Shown here: positions 43,609-54,929 of the stretch, piece by piece
Layout of the letters: the number at the start of each line of letters is the position of its first letter
Position numbering within the stretch: the first letter of the stretch is position 1
Assembly: GCA_024195585.1 (NCBI GenBank)
Contig: SWBL01000082.1
Span: 62,001 to 126,000, forward strand
DNA: 64,000 nucleotides
Source of the DNA: Aureobasidium sp. EXF-3400
Taxonomy: Eukaryota > Ascomycota > Dothideomycetes > Dothideales > Saccotheciaceae
Direction: 5' to 3'
The notes under the pieces: model-generated
What the model saw: the letters and a program-made list of their open reading frames with translations, nothing else
Told to the model about the DNA's origin: nothing
Database searches by the model: none
Made by a program: the position numbers and the translations under genes

Positions 43609-45436
43609 TCAATGAGATCCTTCACTACCAATATGCAGCTTACTCTTTATCCGGTCGGTGATGCTGCTTTGTCGCTTGGCCTCTTCTTCTTTTCTCGCCT
43701 GTGCTTCCAATATCTCTCGCTCTTTCTGTGCACTCTTGCTCTTGTCTTTGGCGGCTTCCTCACGCTGTCGAGCTTCTTCAGGATTGATCATGTCTTTGAT
43801 CTTTTGCTCTCCTTGCTTCAGATTGCGCTTAGCTCCGAGATAGCCCTCGAGGCCAACGAGAACGGCATATGCTCTCGATATGCTTACGCGAGACATGTCG
43901 GCGCCAGTATCTTTGAGACTGTGCACGAAGGCTCTGAAACTTTTGGCTGGCGGCGCGTAGTGACCAGACAGGGGGCTCAATCTTCTCAGCTGGCCTCTTT
44001 TGATGCGGATCAAGCCTGCTGACAAGATTCGAGCCCCTTTGAGGAAGGAAGAATGTTGAAAGGCCCCTGATTGTTTGATGCCGATATAGAGGCGGAAGGA
44101 AGTATCCGCTACGAAGATCCATGTGTTTTTCTTGGTGGTTTTTCTGAAACATATGTCAGTACACCAGAGATATCGCGAGAGGGTGTGACAGTTTATGCAC
44201 AGTCTGCTTACCGAAGAAGGTCGTTCATAATGGTGTTGGCTGAGAGGTGCTTGAGCTTGCCGAGGCCTTTCGCTTCATGCAATTCTTGGTTCACATAACG
44301 AGATGCATCTTCGCTACTGCCCACGCTAATGTCCGAATCGCTCTCTTCGTCGCTAGACGATGCTGACAACTGCTGACGACCAGTTGTATTACGCCACGTC
44401 GGTGTAGTATCGTCAGTGATTGGGACGATGCCATCCATAGAGTCCTTCCATTCGGGAGATGTCGATATGCGTTCACCGTTCTTGGCCCAGCACAACAAGC
44501 CTTCGTCGTCAACCTTGACCAGATATCTCTGGCGTTCCTCGCGCGACAGATATCGTACTCTCTCCTCGTCCAGGCGGGTCCTTGGCCGTTCCGGGAGGTC
44601 GACGTCTTTGCCCCCTCCAAAGTCCAGCCAGTAGAAGAAATTCTCGTTGGTATCACTTTCTTGCCAGACCTTGTGATACTTTCGAAGCGATGAACCATAG
44701 CGATGTTTCTGGTCGACCTACAGGCGTATAAGCCCTTGCTCAAGGCAAAAGGTGTGTAGACGTACCATCTCAAGGAAATATTCTATGCCCATGGTTCTTG
44801 CCATCTTTTCGCGCTCAGCCTTGGCCTCTCTTTTGCGCTTAATGTAGACGTCTCGATCCTGAGGGCTCATTTCTTCAAAGTCTTCGTCGGAACTGGTGTC
44901 ATCCTTCTCAGCACGCTTTGCTATCTGTCCGGCTCTTTTCCATTTGTCGCGAGCTACATGGCTGCCCGGGGTAGAGACGTGGGTAGAAGCGTGTCGGGCA
45001 CGTTCTTCGGGGGACATGGGCTGTGTAGTGTTGTGGTAACGAGCTACTCGGGCATGAGTTGTGAGTAGTAGGCAGTAAGCGAATGATCATGTACCTTCTT
45101 GGACAGCCTAGAACGAGTTAGACATGGACGGTTTGAGATGAGTAAGCAACGTACATCAAACCATCTTGTAGAGGCAGACAATCCCAGGCCGCGCATCTCT
45201 CTACGCTCTCGGTAGCCACGGTAGTTGCGCTGGTCGGATTCAGAATGACATGCAGACACGTTCGTATGTTGATCGTCACCGACTTGGATGATTTGAGCAG
45301 CAGCCTCTTGCTCGTTCGGCGGTTGGTTGGTCGCAGACTGGCGTCTGGCGCGAGCGGCCTTTATTTCCTTTTCCTTCGCATCTTGTTTAGCAGCTATTTC
45401 ACGCAGCTTCTCCTTGGACGGCAGCTCATAAGACAT
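43609..45436 (-). CDS. Fungal IQ-motif (calmodulin-binding) domain protein
   Basis: Seven segments were considered; I favour six exons on the minus strand: 45284-45436, 45155-45229, 45095-45107, 44766-45043, 44212-44717, 43609-44143, giving 519 aa. Removing a 54-nt stop-free intron (45230-45283) rebuilds a canonical IQ motif, IQRNYRGYRERRE, which binds calmodulin-like light chains. A 13-nt microexon then yields RWFDAVQEARYHNTTQPMSPEE, matching the family pattern I recall (W..AV.EA.Y). The core FLEMVDQKHRYGSSLRKYH..NFFYWLDFGGG..YLSREERQRYLVKVDDEGLLCWAKNGERI is widely conserved in filamentous ascomycetes. The C-terminus is a charged coiled coil. Function is unknown. It converges on DUS2 (124 bp) and diverges from QRI7. 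Confidence 0.82.
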
Positions 45437-45751
45437 GGGTGTATATGGTCGAGGTGGATGAGGTACATTTGCATTTCAAGCCATCAGAGTGACAAAGATT
45501 GTGAGCAACAGAAAACGGTGCAACCGGCATGGCCGCGCGGAGGGACGAATGAGGAAGCTGCAGGGTGGGAGAAACAGGGAAGCCGCTGCGTCATGCGGCT
45601 CCCACACGTGGTGACATGCAAGATCTGCGGGGCTAAAACAGCCGAACTGTTTGGCAGCGTCTATCGACGAACCGGTAGGCTGCGGATCCGATACACTTCT
45701 CCATTTTCCAAGCTTCATGTTCGACCGCCATCTCAACACACCCGGACGTTG
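45437..45751. promoter_or_regulatory. Divergent promoter, IQ-motif gene and QRI7
   Basis: 315 bp between start codons. The QRI7 frame stays open upstream to 45245 but has no conserved content there. No defined regulatory site recognised. Confidence 0.35.
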
Positions 45752-47122
45752 ATGCTGTCGCCTTTGCGTGTCCTCGCACGCACTCGCCTTCTTCCTGGCC
45801 ACCATGGGCTTGTGTCACACCGTCGATCCCTGTTGACCCTTGCCATTGAGACATCTTGCGACGACACATCCGTCGCCATCGTCGAAAAGCACAAAGATGC
45901 TTCAGCAACCCTCCACTTCCACAAGAAAGTGACCGCCAACACAGCTGCCTATAATGGCATCCATCCCGTCATCGCTCTCGAGTCGCATCAGTCCTCCCTT
46001 GCCCCCCTGCTGCAAGAGGCCTTGAACCATCTGCCGCCGGCACCCCCGAACTCGGATCCTCGTTATGCTTTGAACCATGGGCACACCTCGCGCGTCAAGC
46101 CAGACTTCATCTCAGCTACAAGAGGTCCCGGCATGCGCTCCAATCTGTCGGTCGGCTTGGATGCTGGCAAAGCGCTAGCTGTCGCCTGGAATGTTCCTGT
46201 CATTGGCGTCCACCACATGCAGGCTCACGCCCTGACTCCGCGCCTAGTATCTGCTCTCGAATCGAAGGTCGCCTTTGGCCCAACCTTCCCTTTCCTCAGT
46301 GCATTGGTGTCGGGAGGTCACTCGATGTTGATCGAATCTACTGGATTAACCGATCACAAAATTTTGGCCACGACTGGTGATATCGCGCTAGGCGACTGCT
46401 TGGACAAAGCTGCACGCGCTATCTTGCCATCTCACCTAGCAGTGCCTCCATACGGACGAGCACTCGAACAGTTCGCCTTCCCTGCTGGCTCCTCGGACTA
46501 CAATTACACAGCACCTGCAAAAAGAGACGCTGAGCTCGCACGCAGGGCCACAAAATGGGGCTGGGGTCTAGGTGCACCCTTGGCTGGGAGCAAGAACGGC
46601 AGTAGCAGTCGCAAGATGATCTATTCCTTCTCTGGTCTATTGAGCAGCATTGAACGCTTCGTAAAATTTGAGTACGATCACCAAAACTCAATCATCTCTA
46701 GCCAAATACGCCAGCCAGGCCATCTTTCCGACGATGAGCGCCGTGACATGGCCAGGGAAGTCATGCGCGTAGCCTTTGAGCATCTCGCTTCTCGCGTTTT
46801 GCTGCACCTGTCCTCTCTACCACCCACAGAGGCTGCCAAGGTCAAGTCTGTGGTTGTATCTGGCGGTGTGGCAGCGAACTGCTTCTTGCGTCATGTACTG
46901 CGTGCTTTCCTGGATGTCAGGGGGTATAGCCACGTTGAGTTGTTTTTCCCACCCGTAGAGCTGTGCACAGATAATGCGGCTATGATAGCGTGGGCGGGTA
47001 TAGAGATGTGGGAGGCGGGCTGGAGGTCGCAGTTGTCAGTGCGACCGATTAAGACATGGTCCATGGATCCCAGTGCTAGTGATGGCGGAATCTTGGGCGT
47101 AGAGGGGTGGTTGAAGGTATGA
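45752..47122 (+). CDS. QRI7: Mitochondrial tRNA N6-adenosine threonylcarbamoyltransferase (Qri7/OSGEPL1)
   Basis: Single exon, 456 aa. Qri7 transfers the threonylcarbamoyl group to A37 of ANN-decoding tRNAs in mitochondria (t6A). The start at 45752 was chosen because it gives a basic presequence (MLSPLRVLARTRLLPGHHGLVSHRR) followed directly by the conserved LAIETSCDDTSVAIV. The metal-binding HHMQAH motif is near residue 153, SGGHS near 195 and GGVAANCFLR near 375. The sequence also has ELCTDNAAMIAWAG, the usual C-terminal block. An insert near 250-300 (KNGSSSRK) is mildly longer than in bacterial TsaD. It converges on a small unknown gene, 83 bp between stops. It is one of three RNA-modification genes within 10 kb. 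Confidence 0.93.
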   Translation: MLSPLRVLARTRLLPGHHGLVSHRRSLLTLAIETSCDDTSVAIVEKHKDASATLHFHKKVTANTAAYNGIHPVIALESHQSSLAPLLQEALNHLPPAPPNSDPRYALNHGHTSRVKPDFISATRGPGMRSNLSVGLDAGKALAVAWNVPVIGVHHMQAHALTPRLVSALESKVAFGPTFPFLSALVSGGHSMLIESTGLTDHKILATTGDIALGDCLDKAARAILPSHLAVPPYGRALEQFAFPAGSSDYNYTAPAKRDAELARRATKWGWGLGAPLAGSKNGSSSRKMIYSFSGLLSSIERFVKFEYDHQNSIISSQIRQPGHLSDDERRDMAREVMRVAFEHLASRVLLHLSSLPPTEAAKVKSVVVSGGVAANCFLRHVLRAFLDVRGYSHVELFFPPVELCTDNAAMIAWAGIEMWEAGWRSQLSVRPIKTWSMDPSASDGGILGVEGWLKV

Positions 47123-47205
47123 TTCATGGCAGGTAGAGTCGATTCTTGTATCCTTCTAGCTGTCCGGCTCGTCGTGAATCGCATGTCGAATAGAGTGACC
47201 TGTAT

Positions 47206-47788
47206 CTATTGTTTCTCGCCTTCCTTTTGCCGAGCGGCCGCAACTTGCTCTTCCAAATGAGCCCAAAAGTTCTTCCCGTTTGCCATGCAGGCTGCTGTGA
47301 TGAATATCAGTGATTCTGTGTCGACTCCAGACCATATGGAGCAACTCACGGTCCGATGCACTCGCACTCGTGTCCACTTTGTACACAGAGCTGGCCTCTT
47401 TCTGTCCCATCATCTGCTTAACCTCACCATCATTAAAGTTGTTGGCAGGCACATGCTTTTCTTGCGTCGCCGGTGTCGCAGCAGCCGCTGCAGCAGGAGT
47501 ACTCTGCTCTTTCTTTCCAGCCTTGGGTGTAACAGCAGGAGAAGGCTTCTGTGCTGCTGCTCTTTGTGCCCACACGTTGCCTGCAGGCGCAGCGGGTGTG
47601 GTAGCGGGTTTTGCGGCGGCAGGTGCAGCGGTGGAGGATGTGGGTGCGGGAGAGGCATTAGAGGATCGTGATTGTTGTGGTGTGCGTGATGCTGAGGGAC
47701 GGGGTCTTGCCCATGCTCCACTGTGCGTTTGTTAGGTGTGTTTCTGATGTTTGCGCTGGAGTGTTTCATACCGTGGTTCGTTGGCCAT
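47206..47788 (-). CDS. Small Ala/Pro-rich unrecognised protein
   Basis: Three exons on the minus strand, 47772-47788 (17 nt), 47350-47720 and 47206-47294, 158 aa. The N-terminus reads MANEPRSGAWARPRPS after splicing, followed by about 90 residues of Ala/Pro/Ser/Thr low complexity. The C-terminal 50 residues are less biased (NNFNDGEVKQMMGQKEASSVYKV and ANGKNFWAHLEEQVAAARQKEGE) and look like two short helices. I do not recognise it. Support for coding comes from three segments joining in frame through good GT..AG signals and from motif-like, non-repetitive ends. It lies between QRI7 (convergent) and KRE33 (same strand). Confidence 0.6.
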
Positions 47789-48166
47789 TTTTGTACTTCG
47801 ATCTGGTTGTTGTGGAAAGTCTGGATGTTGAGAGCCTAGGAAGAAGGAAGGTAGGTTGTCTAGTATGAGTATGCGATGTGCGATTTGGTGTTGTGTCCGT
47901 TGGAGCGAAGTGAAACAATTGTTGGGTGATGTGAAAGATGCGGTTCGCAGCAACGGAGATGCGATTTCAAAAGTCCGAGGACGGGGCGGGCAAACAATGG
48001 CATGCCCGTCATTCGATTATCGACAACAAGCTCGTACGCAGTACAATCTTCGAATGTTTTATGAGATTTGTAAAACATATTATCAAATACACAATGGATA
48101 TTTCCCTTCCCATGGCTTTGTACACCCTTAACTCCACCCTCTATGCAATTCATTCAGACCACCGCT
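47789..48166. other. Spacer between KRE33 and the small Ala/Pro-rich gene
   Basis: 378 bp, both flanking genes leftward. It holds the KRE33 3' end and the small gene's promoter. Nothing specific seen. Confidence 0.35.
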
Positions 48167-51100
48167 TTACCTTGAACTCTTGCCCTTCTTGCTTTTCTTG
48201 CCTTCGAAGCTGGCAGCCTCCTTCTGCACCTCTTCAAGAGCCTCGCCAGCCTTGCGCTTGCTCGATGCATTCTTTGACTTGACGCTGACTGTCGTGCTCT
48301 TTCCGCTGCGTCCTCCTGACTTTTGAATCTGGCGTTCGGCTTCATCCCAGTTGGCCTCACCGTTGGCAAGAGCGTACTTGTCCAGAGGAAGTGCGTCGAT
48401 CATAGCACGAGCGCGTTCCTTCTCAGCAGCCATGTACTCGTCGCCAGCCTCAGCAAGGTCGTCTTCAAGGGTTTGCTCTAGAGGTGCAAATCTTTGTTCC
48501 TCCTCGCCATCAATCTTGCTGGCTTCAGCATCACCACCACCAATGCCCTTGGGCATGGTCTCTGCGACAGCTCCTTCGACGAGGCCGCGGAAGTGCGTCG
48601 ACATCTTGCGCATCACCTTGACGAACATGGCAAGCAGCTGGCTGCTTCCCAAGCCAAGTTCCTTCTCGAGGTCTTCAAGAGTCTTGCGTTGCAGACCAAT
48701 GGCGTATAGCAAAGCTTGTTGGACACCGCTCAATTTGACAGCCTCTTCTCCCTTGACACGACCGGTGAAGAACAATTCGGCAATCTTGGGCAGCAGATCA
48801 AGAATGACGTGGTAATCCAGCATGTTGTTTGCATAACTGTCCAAACGCTTCAGATCGAAGGGGCTGAACAACTCGTCCAACTCACTCTTGGTCAAGGGCT
48901 TAGGTTGTACGCTGCTGTCGAGTCTGATGCCGGCGTTGGCAGACTCGTCAAGACTCAAAGCCTGGACGCTGGTAAACTTGCGGAACTGGTAGGATGAAAG
49001 GCTGATAAATCTGCGGTGGAAGTCCTTGGCGTATGCTCCGAGCCAGGCCGGGTCGGAGGAGCTAGCGCTATCAAGTGTTCTCAACATGACACAGGTGTGC
49101 TCGCCAGTCAGGTCGTTAGCAGTTTGGCGAAGGTAGACGGGTGCGTAGCCTGCGCGCTTCCAGAACTTGTGCAGTGGTGAGGTAAGACCGTATGAAACAC
49201 CCATGTAATCCAAGCGGGTAGGTTTGCGCTCAGACAGGCGGGCGAAGAGCGGAGGCATGGTCGAAATGTCACGGACCTTGACATTATCCTGCAACAAACT
49301 TGCGTTTTCAAGTTCGGCGTCTGTGACACGCACCATACCCTCACTTCCTGCTTCGGCTTGTCCATCGTCCTCAGACAAGGAAGTGAATTTGCCCTCGAAG
49401 AAATCGGTCAGGAGCTCGAGAGCCTTCTTGCCGTAGCCCATGTTCATGTAATCGGGATGTGTGGCAATACGAACGACACGTGCGCCAGAGAGTCCGGCAA
49501 AGTCTTCGTCCTGGAACTGTTGGCTGACCAACCAAGGAATCAAGTCACCTCCTGCTCTTTGACCACGACTCAAGCTGTTGATCACGCTCTCTCTGCTGAT
49601 CTGACCTTCCAGAGCCAGCTGAATAACACACAGAGGTTCAGGAAGACGGTTGCTGCCCTCTTCGACCGGGGGTACAAGTACGAACAGTTGGTGAGCAGGA
49701 GCATCGGACATGAGCTGCAGATCATTAGGAGTATTCTTGTAGTGCGAAGCAACGTAAAGCGCCATCATCTGCTGGAGGAACTTCTCCGACACGGGGTGGA
49801 AGGAGAACAACGTGTCTCTGTTGACGGAGAGAAGCTGGCATTGGTCAGGATGAGGGCAGCCACGAGTGGTTGATGCGCGAGGAAGTGTAGCGTCGAGACA
49901 AAGAAGGCGGTTCATCCATTTCTCGACAGAATCTCCTTGAGCATAACGGATGGGCTCTGAAAGGGTAATCTCGCGAAGCGAACGGCCAGCGGTAGCGATC
50001 TGGTTCTCATCCTTGGCAGATCTTCCGGTAGAACGATCGGCGACCTGCTCGTCGCTGGTCTTGGAGCCTCCGCGAGACTGTTCACGAAGCTGCTGGATGA
50101 GCTTTAGGGACAATGAACGACCAGTACCTTCGTAACCGTTTATGGTCGAAGCCATGAAGACCAGGTAAGGGCCCATGAGTTTTCTAACCAGAGGCAGAGG
50201 AATTGCGGCCGCTTCATCGATGACCAGGAGTTCTGCTTGACCAAGAGTGTAAGCGTCCTGAGGCTGGATGTACTGGATGGTCTGCTTGTGTTGACGGTGA
50301 ATGTTGACTCTGACGATGGCCTTGTTGAAGTCGGGGTTAGTGGATTGGATGATGGTGTAGTCGACGTGATCGAGGTAACCCAAGGCGTCGAAACCCTTGA
50401 AGACGAACTCAAACAAAGTCTTCAAGTTCTCGGGGCTGGGCGAAGTGATGAAGATGTTGCTGTAGCCGTGGGCGACAGCGGCGGCGATGGCAACACCCAA
50501 AGCGGCCGACTTACCACGACCACGAGCAGCGGTCAAGGTGACGGTGCTCTGCAGAGTCTTTTCGGCAATAGCATCCACGAATGTAAGCAAGGCCTTTGCT
50601 TGGTCGACAGTACGGGCCAGAGTAACAAGAGATCCAACGGGCTGGGTGTCGGCGAGACTCTCTTTGATGGTTGCGAGCTCCCTAGCAGCGGGTGTTTGGC
50701 CTTGCTCTTCCGGATCCGGAGGAGGCAACTGCTGGATGGTCTTTCCTCCAGAAATAGGCAGGACGTTCATCTCATCGTCGATAACCAGACATGAGTCGCA
50801 GCTGCCGAGAGACAGGATGAAGCGCTCGTTGAAGCGGGCAACGACGTCGCCGTGTGCCTCTGTACGGTAGCGAGAGTGAATGTCCATCGACAAGGTGTAG
50901 AGCTGCTTCAAACTGCTCATACCCTTGAGCAGCATAACGACAAGACCTCCTCCTTCAACGGTTTCGATGGTACGGGCGAGAAGGTTGGGGGTAATGGCCT
51001 CGAAGTCCTGGAGAATGCACATGCCGTAGGTGTTTCCGAGAATCTTCTCCGTCTCCTTGTAGTAAACATAGCGGATGTTCTGAGTCGAGACGAACAGCTC

Positions 51101-51438
51101 GAAGGGGTCCTCGTTATCGACATCACGGATTCCTCGCTTGATCTCCTTCTTGATTTTTTGTTCTCTCTTCTTGCGGTGACTGGTGAAGCCTAGCAGCTTA
51201 TTCTTGTAGGCCCAGAGGACAGATTTGTTTGCTTTGAGGTTGGCAGTCTGGAGAATGTAGTGCAGGTTGACGATGACATCCTTTTGGCGATCGCCCACGA
51301 CTACGAAGAAGCCGCGCTTGTGTTCTTGGGCGGCATTGCGAATGAGGGCGGGAATGCGCGAATCGCTATGGCCGGTCAGTAAGAAGAACGGTGGAGGAGA
51401 AAGGGCACGGAATGGTCGTACATAGCCTTCTTGCCCAT
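48167..51438 (-). CDS. KRE33: RNA cytidine acetyltransferase (NAT10/Kre33)
   Basis: Two exons on the minus strand, 51422-51438 (17 nt) and 48167-51365, 1071 aa. Kre33/NAT10 makes ac4C in 18S rRNA and, with Tan1/THUMPD1, in tRNA-Ser/Leu, and is needed for 40S subunit assembly in the nucleolus. The tiny first exon gives MGKKAI, joined in frame to DSRIPALIRNAAQEHKRGFFVVVGD, the conserved family start. A longer open frame to 51469 lacks this and is wrong. Seen in order: DUF1726, a helicase-like ATPase with TAARGRGKSAALG near 288 and DEAAAIPLP, a GNAT fold with RIATHPDYMNMGYGKKAL near 635, and a tRNA-binding C-terminus. The tail is Lys/Ser-rich (KGKSSR). Confidence 0.95.
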
Positions 51439-51821
51439 GTTGAAGCTGCGACTCGAGTCGCCGGATCAAATACGCTGGAATGCTGCAAGAGAAAAAGATG
51501 GCTTCTGCATGCGCCTTGATGAGGAAAATGTCAAAATCTCGGATTCTCGGCTTTAAGCTCCCAGCCCCAGACTTTGCACGGTTGTGGCGCGTGCCCGCAT
51601 CTTTTGTTCGTTAACCACTTCGAGTCGCGACAGAGTGCCAATTCGAGTCCACACAGTACCACGTCGAACATGTTTACATCGCTCTACTAACTGCTAGATC
51701 TGTGTCGCGTAGCTCTACTCTGCATATTCGGCCCCTCATCATGTATGCGCCTGGACCCTCTGATCTGCTACAACACTTTCGACACCGATAGGAGAAGGAA
51801 CATTCAAATCTCTGGTTCGCA
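51439..51821. promoter_or_regulatory. Divergent promoter, KRE33 and GT90
   Basis: 383 bp between two start codons. No defined site recognised; AT/CT-rich leaders on both sides. Confidence 0.35.
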
Positions 51822-54800
51822 ATGGACTCGCTGGGAACGTACGCTTCAATCGCATTGGCCATTTCTTCCTGCCTCCTGGCTCTCAACTCGGCTCAAGTGT
51901 TTGCATATGGTAATATATACCTGGTTCACTACTCCAACACATAACTAACATTCTCTAGGAAGGACCCTGCATGTCCTCGGCCTAATCCTTGCGTCTATCG
52001 GTGCCTCTCTACTGGTCTTGTCGCGATACCTTGTCAAAACTTCCACTACCTCGTATGATGAGCTACCGCTCGAGGATACCGCGTCTGATGATTCAACCTT
52101 GCCACGTTCGCCTGCATCGCCCAGCTTGAGCCATAATCATGTTCCCCATACTAGTCTTCGCAAGATGCGACTCGCCTTCGTGCTCTTGGTGCTTTTGATA
52201 TGCGCGCGCGCTGAGACTGTCAGACGTCTTGTCAGAGACGTCCAGTGTGTCGGCCCTTCCTACACTGAGCTTATTCCGCTGGGCCTTGCTATCATCGACT
52301 TTTGTATACATCGTAGACACAAAGTCTCTCCTCCGGAAACCAACTCCGACCTGAGTGTATACGAACTGCTGGAGCACTCATGGTCCACCAACCGCTTTCG
52401 TTATATCATCATCACTGCTGTGTTTGCTCTTTCGAGCGCCAGTATTCTGCATGGGAGCGATGGCCATTCTTCCACTTACATTTGCACTCCTGCGACTCAC
52501 GAAAAAATGATTACGATTCAACGCCTTGCTTTGGTTCTCGACTTGTGTATTTCTTTCTGCTTGGACGCTCTTATACGTTCATACCCTAATACTGGCAAAA
52601 CTTCTCCAGCCAGATCTCTGAGCATTACTGGATGGGCTTGTCTTCTTTCTGCTTCTGCCATTGGCATATGGGGCGTAATTTGGTTTCTTGCCGTTCCTGA
52701 GGATAGATTCTGGGTCCTTGAGATACCCCGTGGTTTCATCTGGCGAGTGGTCAAACTGGCCATCTTGTCTTGTATCGCAGCAGTGTCCACTTGCATTACA
52801 GTAAGTCTTAATGGCCTATTCGGCGGTTGCAAGTGTGCTAAGACGTTCAGATTTTCTATTCTGGTGCAATCTCGACTATCTCTGTCCTCGTATTGGTCGC
52901 ATCGTGCTCAATAACCATCAGTTGGTCCTGGCATACTGTACCAGCGTTTCCACCTGATAATGATACGTTGACTTTATTGTCCTTCTGCGGTCTTCTCATC
53001 GCATTTATCGCGCTCATACATACTCAGGTCATCTCAGAAGACCACCGTCGCAAGAAACAGGCAATGTTCTCTGAGACACCAATCCTTCTTATCGGACTCT
53101 TGATTGTGCTCTTTGTTGTTCGCTTCTTGATCTGGCTAGGCCATATTACCAACGTCGCATATCATCCTGTCGATCTCCTTATACACGAAGCAAGCGATCT
53201 TCACAAAAGCTATACTGGACGAGCATATTCGAGCGCAAACCTTACTGCTGCCGTGATCGAGTATCAGCATCGTCACGGCAGGAACCCTCCACCAAATTTT
53301 CACGAATGGTATAGATACGCTATCGGGCGAAACTCTCTGATTATTGATGAGTTTGACAAGATTCACGAAGACTTGCTGCCCTTCTGGACACTGGATCCGT
53401 CTGAAATCAGAGAACGGACGTGGCAAACCACATCCAATCCGTGGAACGATGTTGCTGGGATCAGCATACGTAATGGCAAAGCCAAGATTAGTCCATACGC
53501 TATGGCAACTCACAGATGGATGCTTGATGGTATCGTCGACATGATCAGTCACTTCAGCGAGTTCTTACCCGACATGGACCTGGGCTTCAACCTAAATGAT
53601 GAGTGTCGTGTTGCTGTGCCGTATGAGGATTTACAAGCAAGAAAGAAGGCTGGCAAGGAAAAGACTGACCTCAACAAGAACACACGAAACTCTTTCAGCG
53701 AGAAACGCGGAGCCGCTTGGAAGCCCATACCTGAGGAATCTAGCGGCATTACGCCATTCCGAGAGATGTCATGGCAGAAGACGTTCAATGAGTTTGGAAT
53801 GTCTGGCTGCCCACCGAGCTCTCCCGCACGCAGCTCGTTGCACTGGGATACCAGAAATTTGTGCACATCATGCGTAGCTCCACATTCGCTCGGTGCATAT
53901 CTGTCTAACTGGACAAAGAGTGCAAACATCTGCCATCAACCTGACATGGCGAATCTGCACGGCTTCTATCTCTCGCCCGCGGCTTTCAAAGCGACTCACG
54001 AGCTATATCCTGTCTTCTCACAGTCCAAAGTTCACGGCTACAACGACATCATGTATCCGTCTGCATGGAACTACATGGACAAAGCGAAATATGATCCCAA
54101 CGACGAGCATCCTGACTTACCGTGGGACGAGAAGATACGAACACTCTTCTGGCGTGGTAGCACTTCTGAAGGTGTCTCATCCAACACAGGTGTGTGGAAA
54201 GGCATGAGCCGTCAACGCTTCATAAACCTAGCCAACAACATTGCATCCGCCCTATCACCACAACCAATTCTCCTCCCATACCCTTTTGCCAAAAAGCGCA
54301 AGCAGCTTGCTTACGTGGACGTCCCCGCCTCTGAGTTGACCAAGCACGTCTCAGTGGACGTGAAGCTCGTAGAACACATCATCCGCTGCGGCGGCATCGA
54401 CTGCGAAGACCAAGAGCGCCATTTCGTACCCATGGTCTCACCAACAGACTTCCAGACACACTGGTCCTATCGCTACCTACTCGACCTCGACGGCGCCGCA
54501 TTCTCCGGCCGCTTCATCCCCTTTTTGCAATCCCACAGTCTGCCCTTCAAAGCAGCTTTGTTCCGTGAGTGGTGGGACGATAGACTAACACCATGGCTCC
54601 ATTTCGTGCCTCTCGATCTCCGCGGCCATGGTTTCTGGGCCACGTTGGTTTACTTTATGGGTCTTGAAGGCAAGGTTCAGGGCAAACAGGTCATGCTGCC
54701 TGCCCACGACAAGCAAGGCCAGTATATCGCAGAGGCTGGAAGAGAGTGGGCCAACAAGGTATTGAGGAAGGAAGATATGGAGATATATATGTTTAGGTTG

Positions 54801-54929
54801 TTGCTTGAGTGGGGAAGGATTACTGATGACAAGAGAGAGGAGTTGGGGTTGGGTGTTGGAGAAGCGGAGAAGATCGGGAAGAAGTGGGTGGATGATGGCA
54901 AAATGTATTATGATGATAAGCATGCGTAG
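51822..54929 (+). CDS. Membrane-bound glycosyltransferase family 90 (CAP10-like)
   Basis: Three exons, 51822-51909, 51959-52800 and 52851-54929, 1002 aa. CAP10-type enzymes transfer sugars (xylose or glucose types are known) to glycans or proteins in the secretory pathway. The N-terminal 430 or so residues contain many hydrophobic helices (for example TLHVLGLILASIGASLLVL, LRFAFVLLVLLIC-like, ILLIGLLIVLFVVRFLIWL), so the protein is polytopic. The C-terminal domain (about 640-970) has YPVFSQSKVHGYNDIMYPS, LFWRGSTSEG and YRYLLDLDGAAFSGRF, characteristic of GT90. The signal-anchor start (MDSLGTYASIALAISSCLLAL) was chosen because it joins in frame through two good introns. Acceptor and donor sugars are unknown. 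Confidence 0.9.

Noticed and set aside
45108..45161. Alternative splice in the IQ gene with donor GTTTGA at 45161, giving RWLSKKPMSPEE
   Set aside because: In frame, but the donor is weak and the product lacks the AVQEARYHN stretch expected in the family; the GTACGT donor at 45154 fits better.
45245..45751. N-terminal extension of QRI7
   Set aside because: The extension has no conserved content and overlaps the divergent IQ-motif gene; the ATG at 45752 gives a presequence and the family start.
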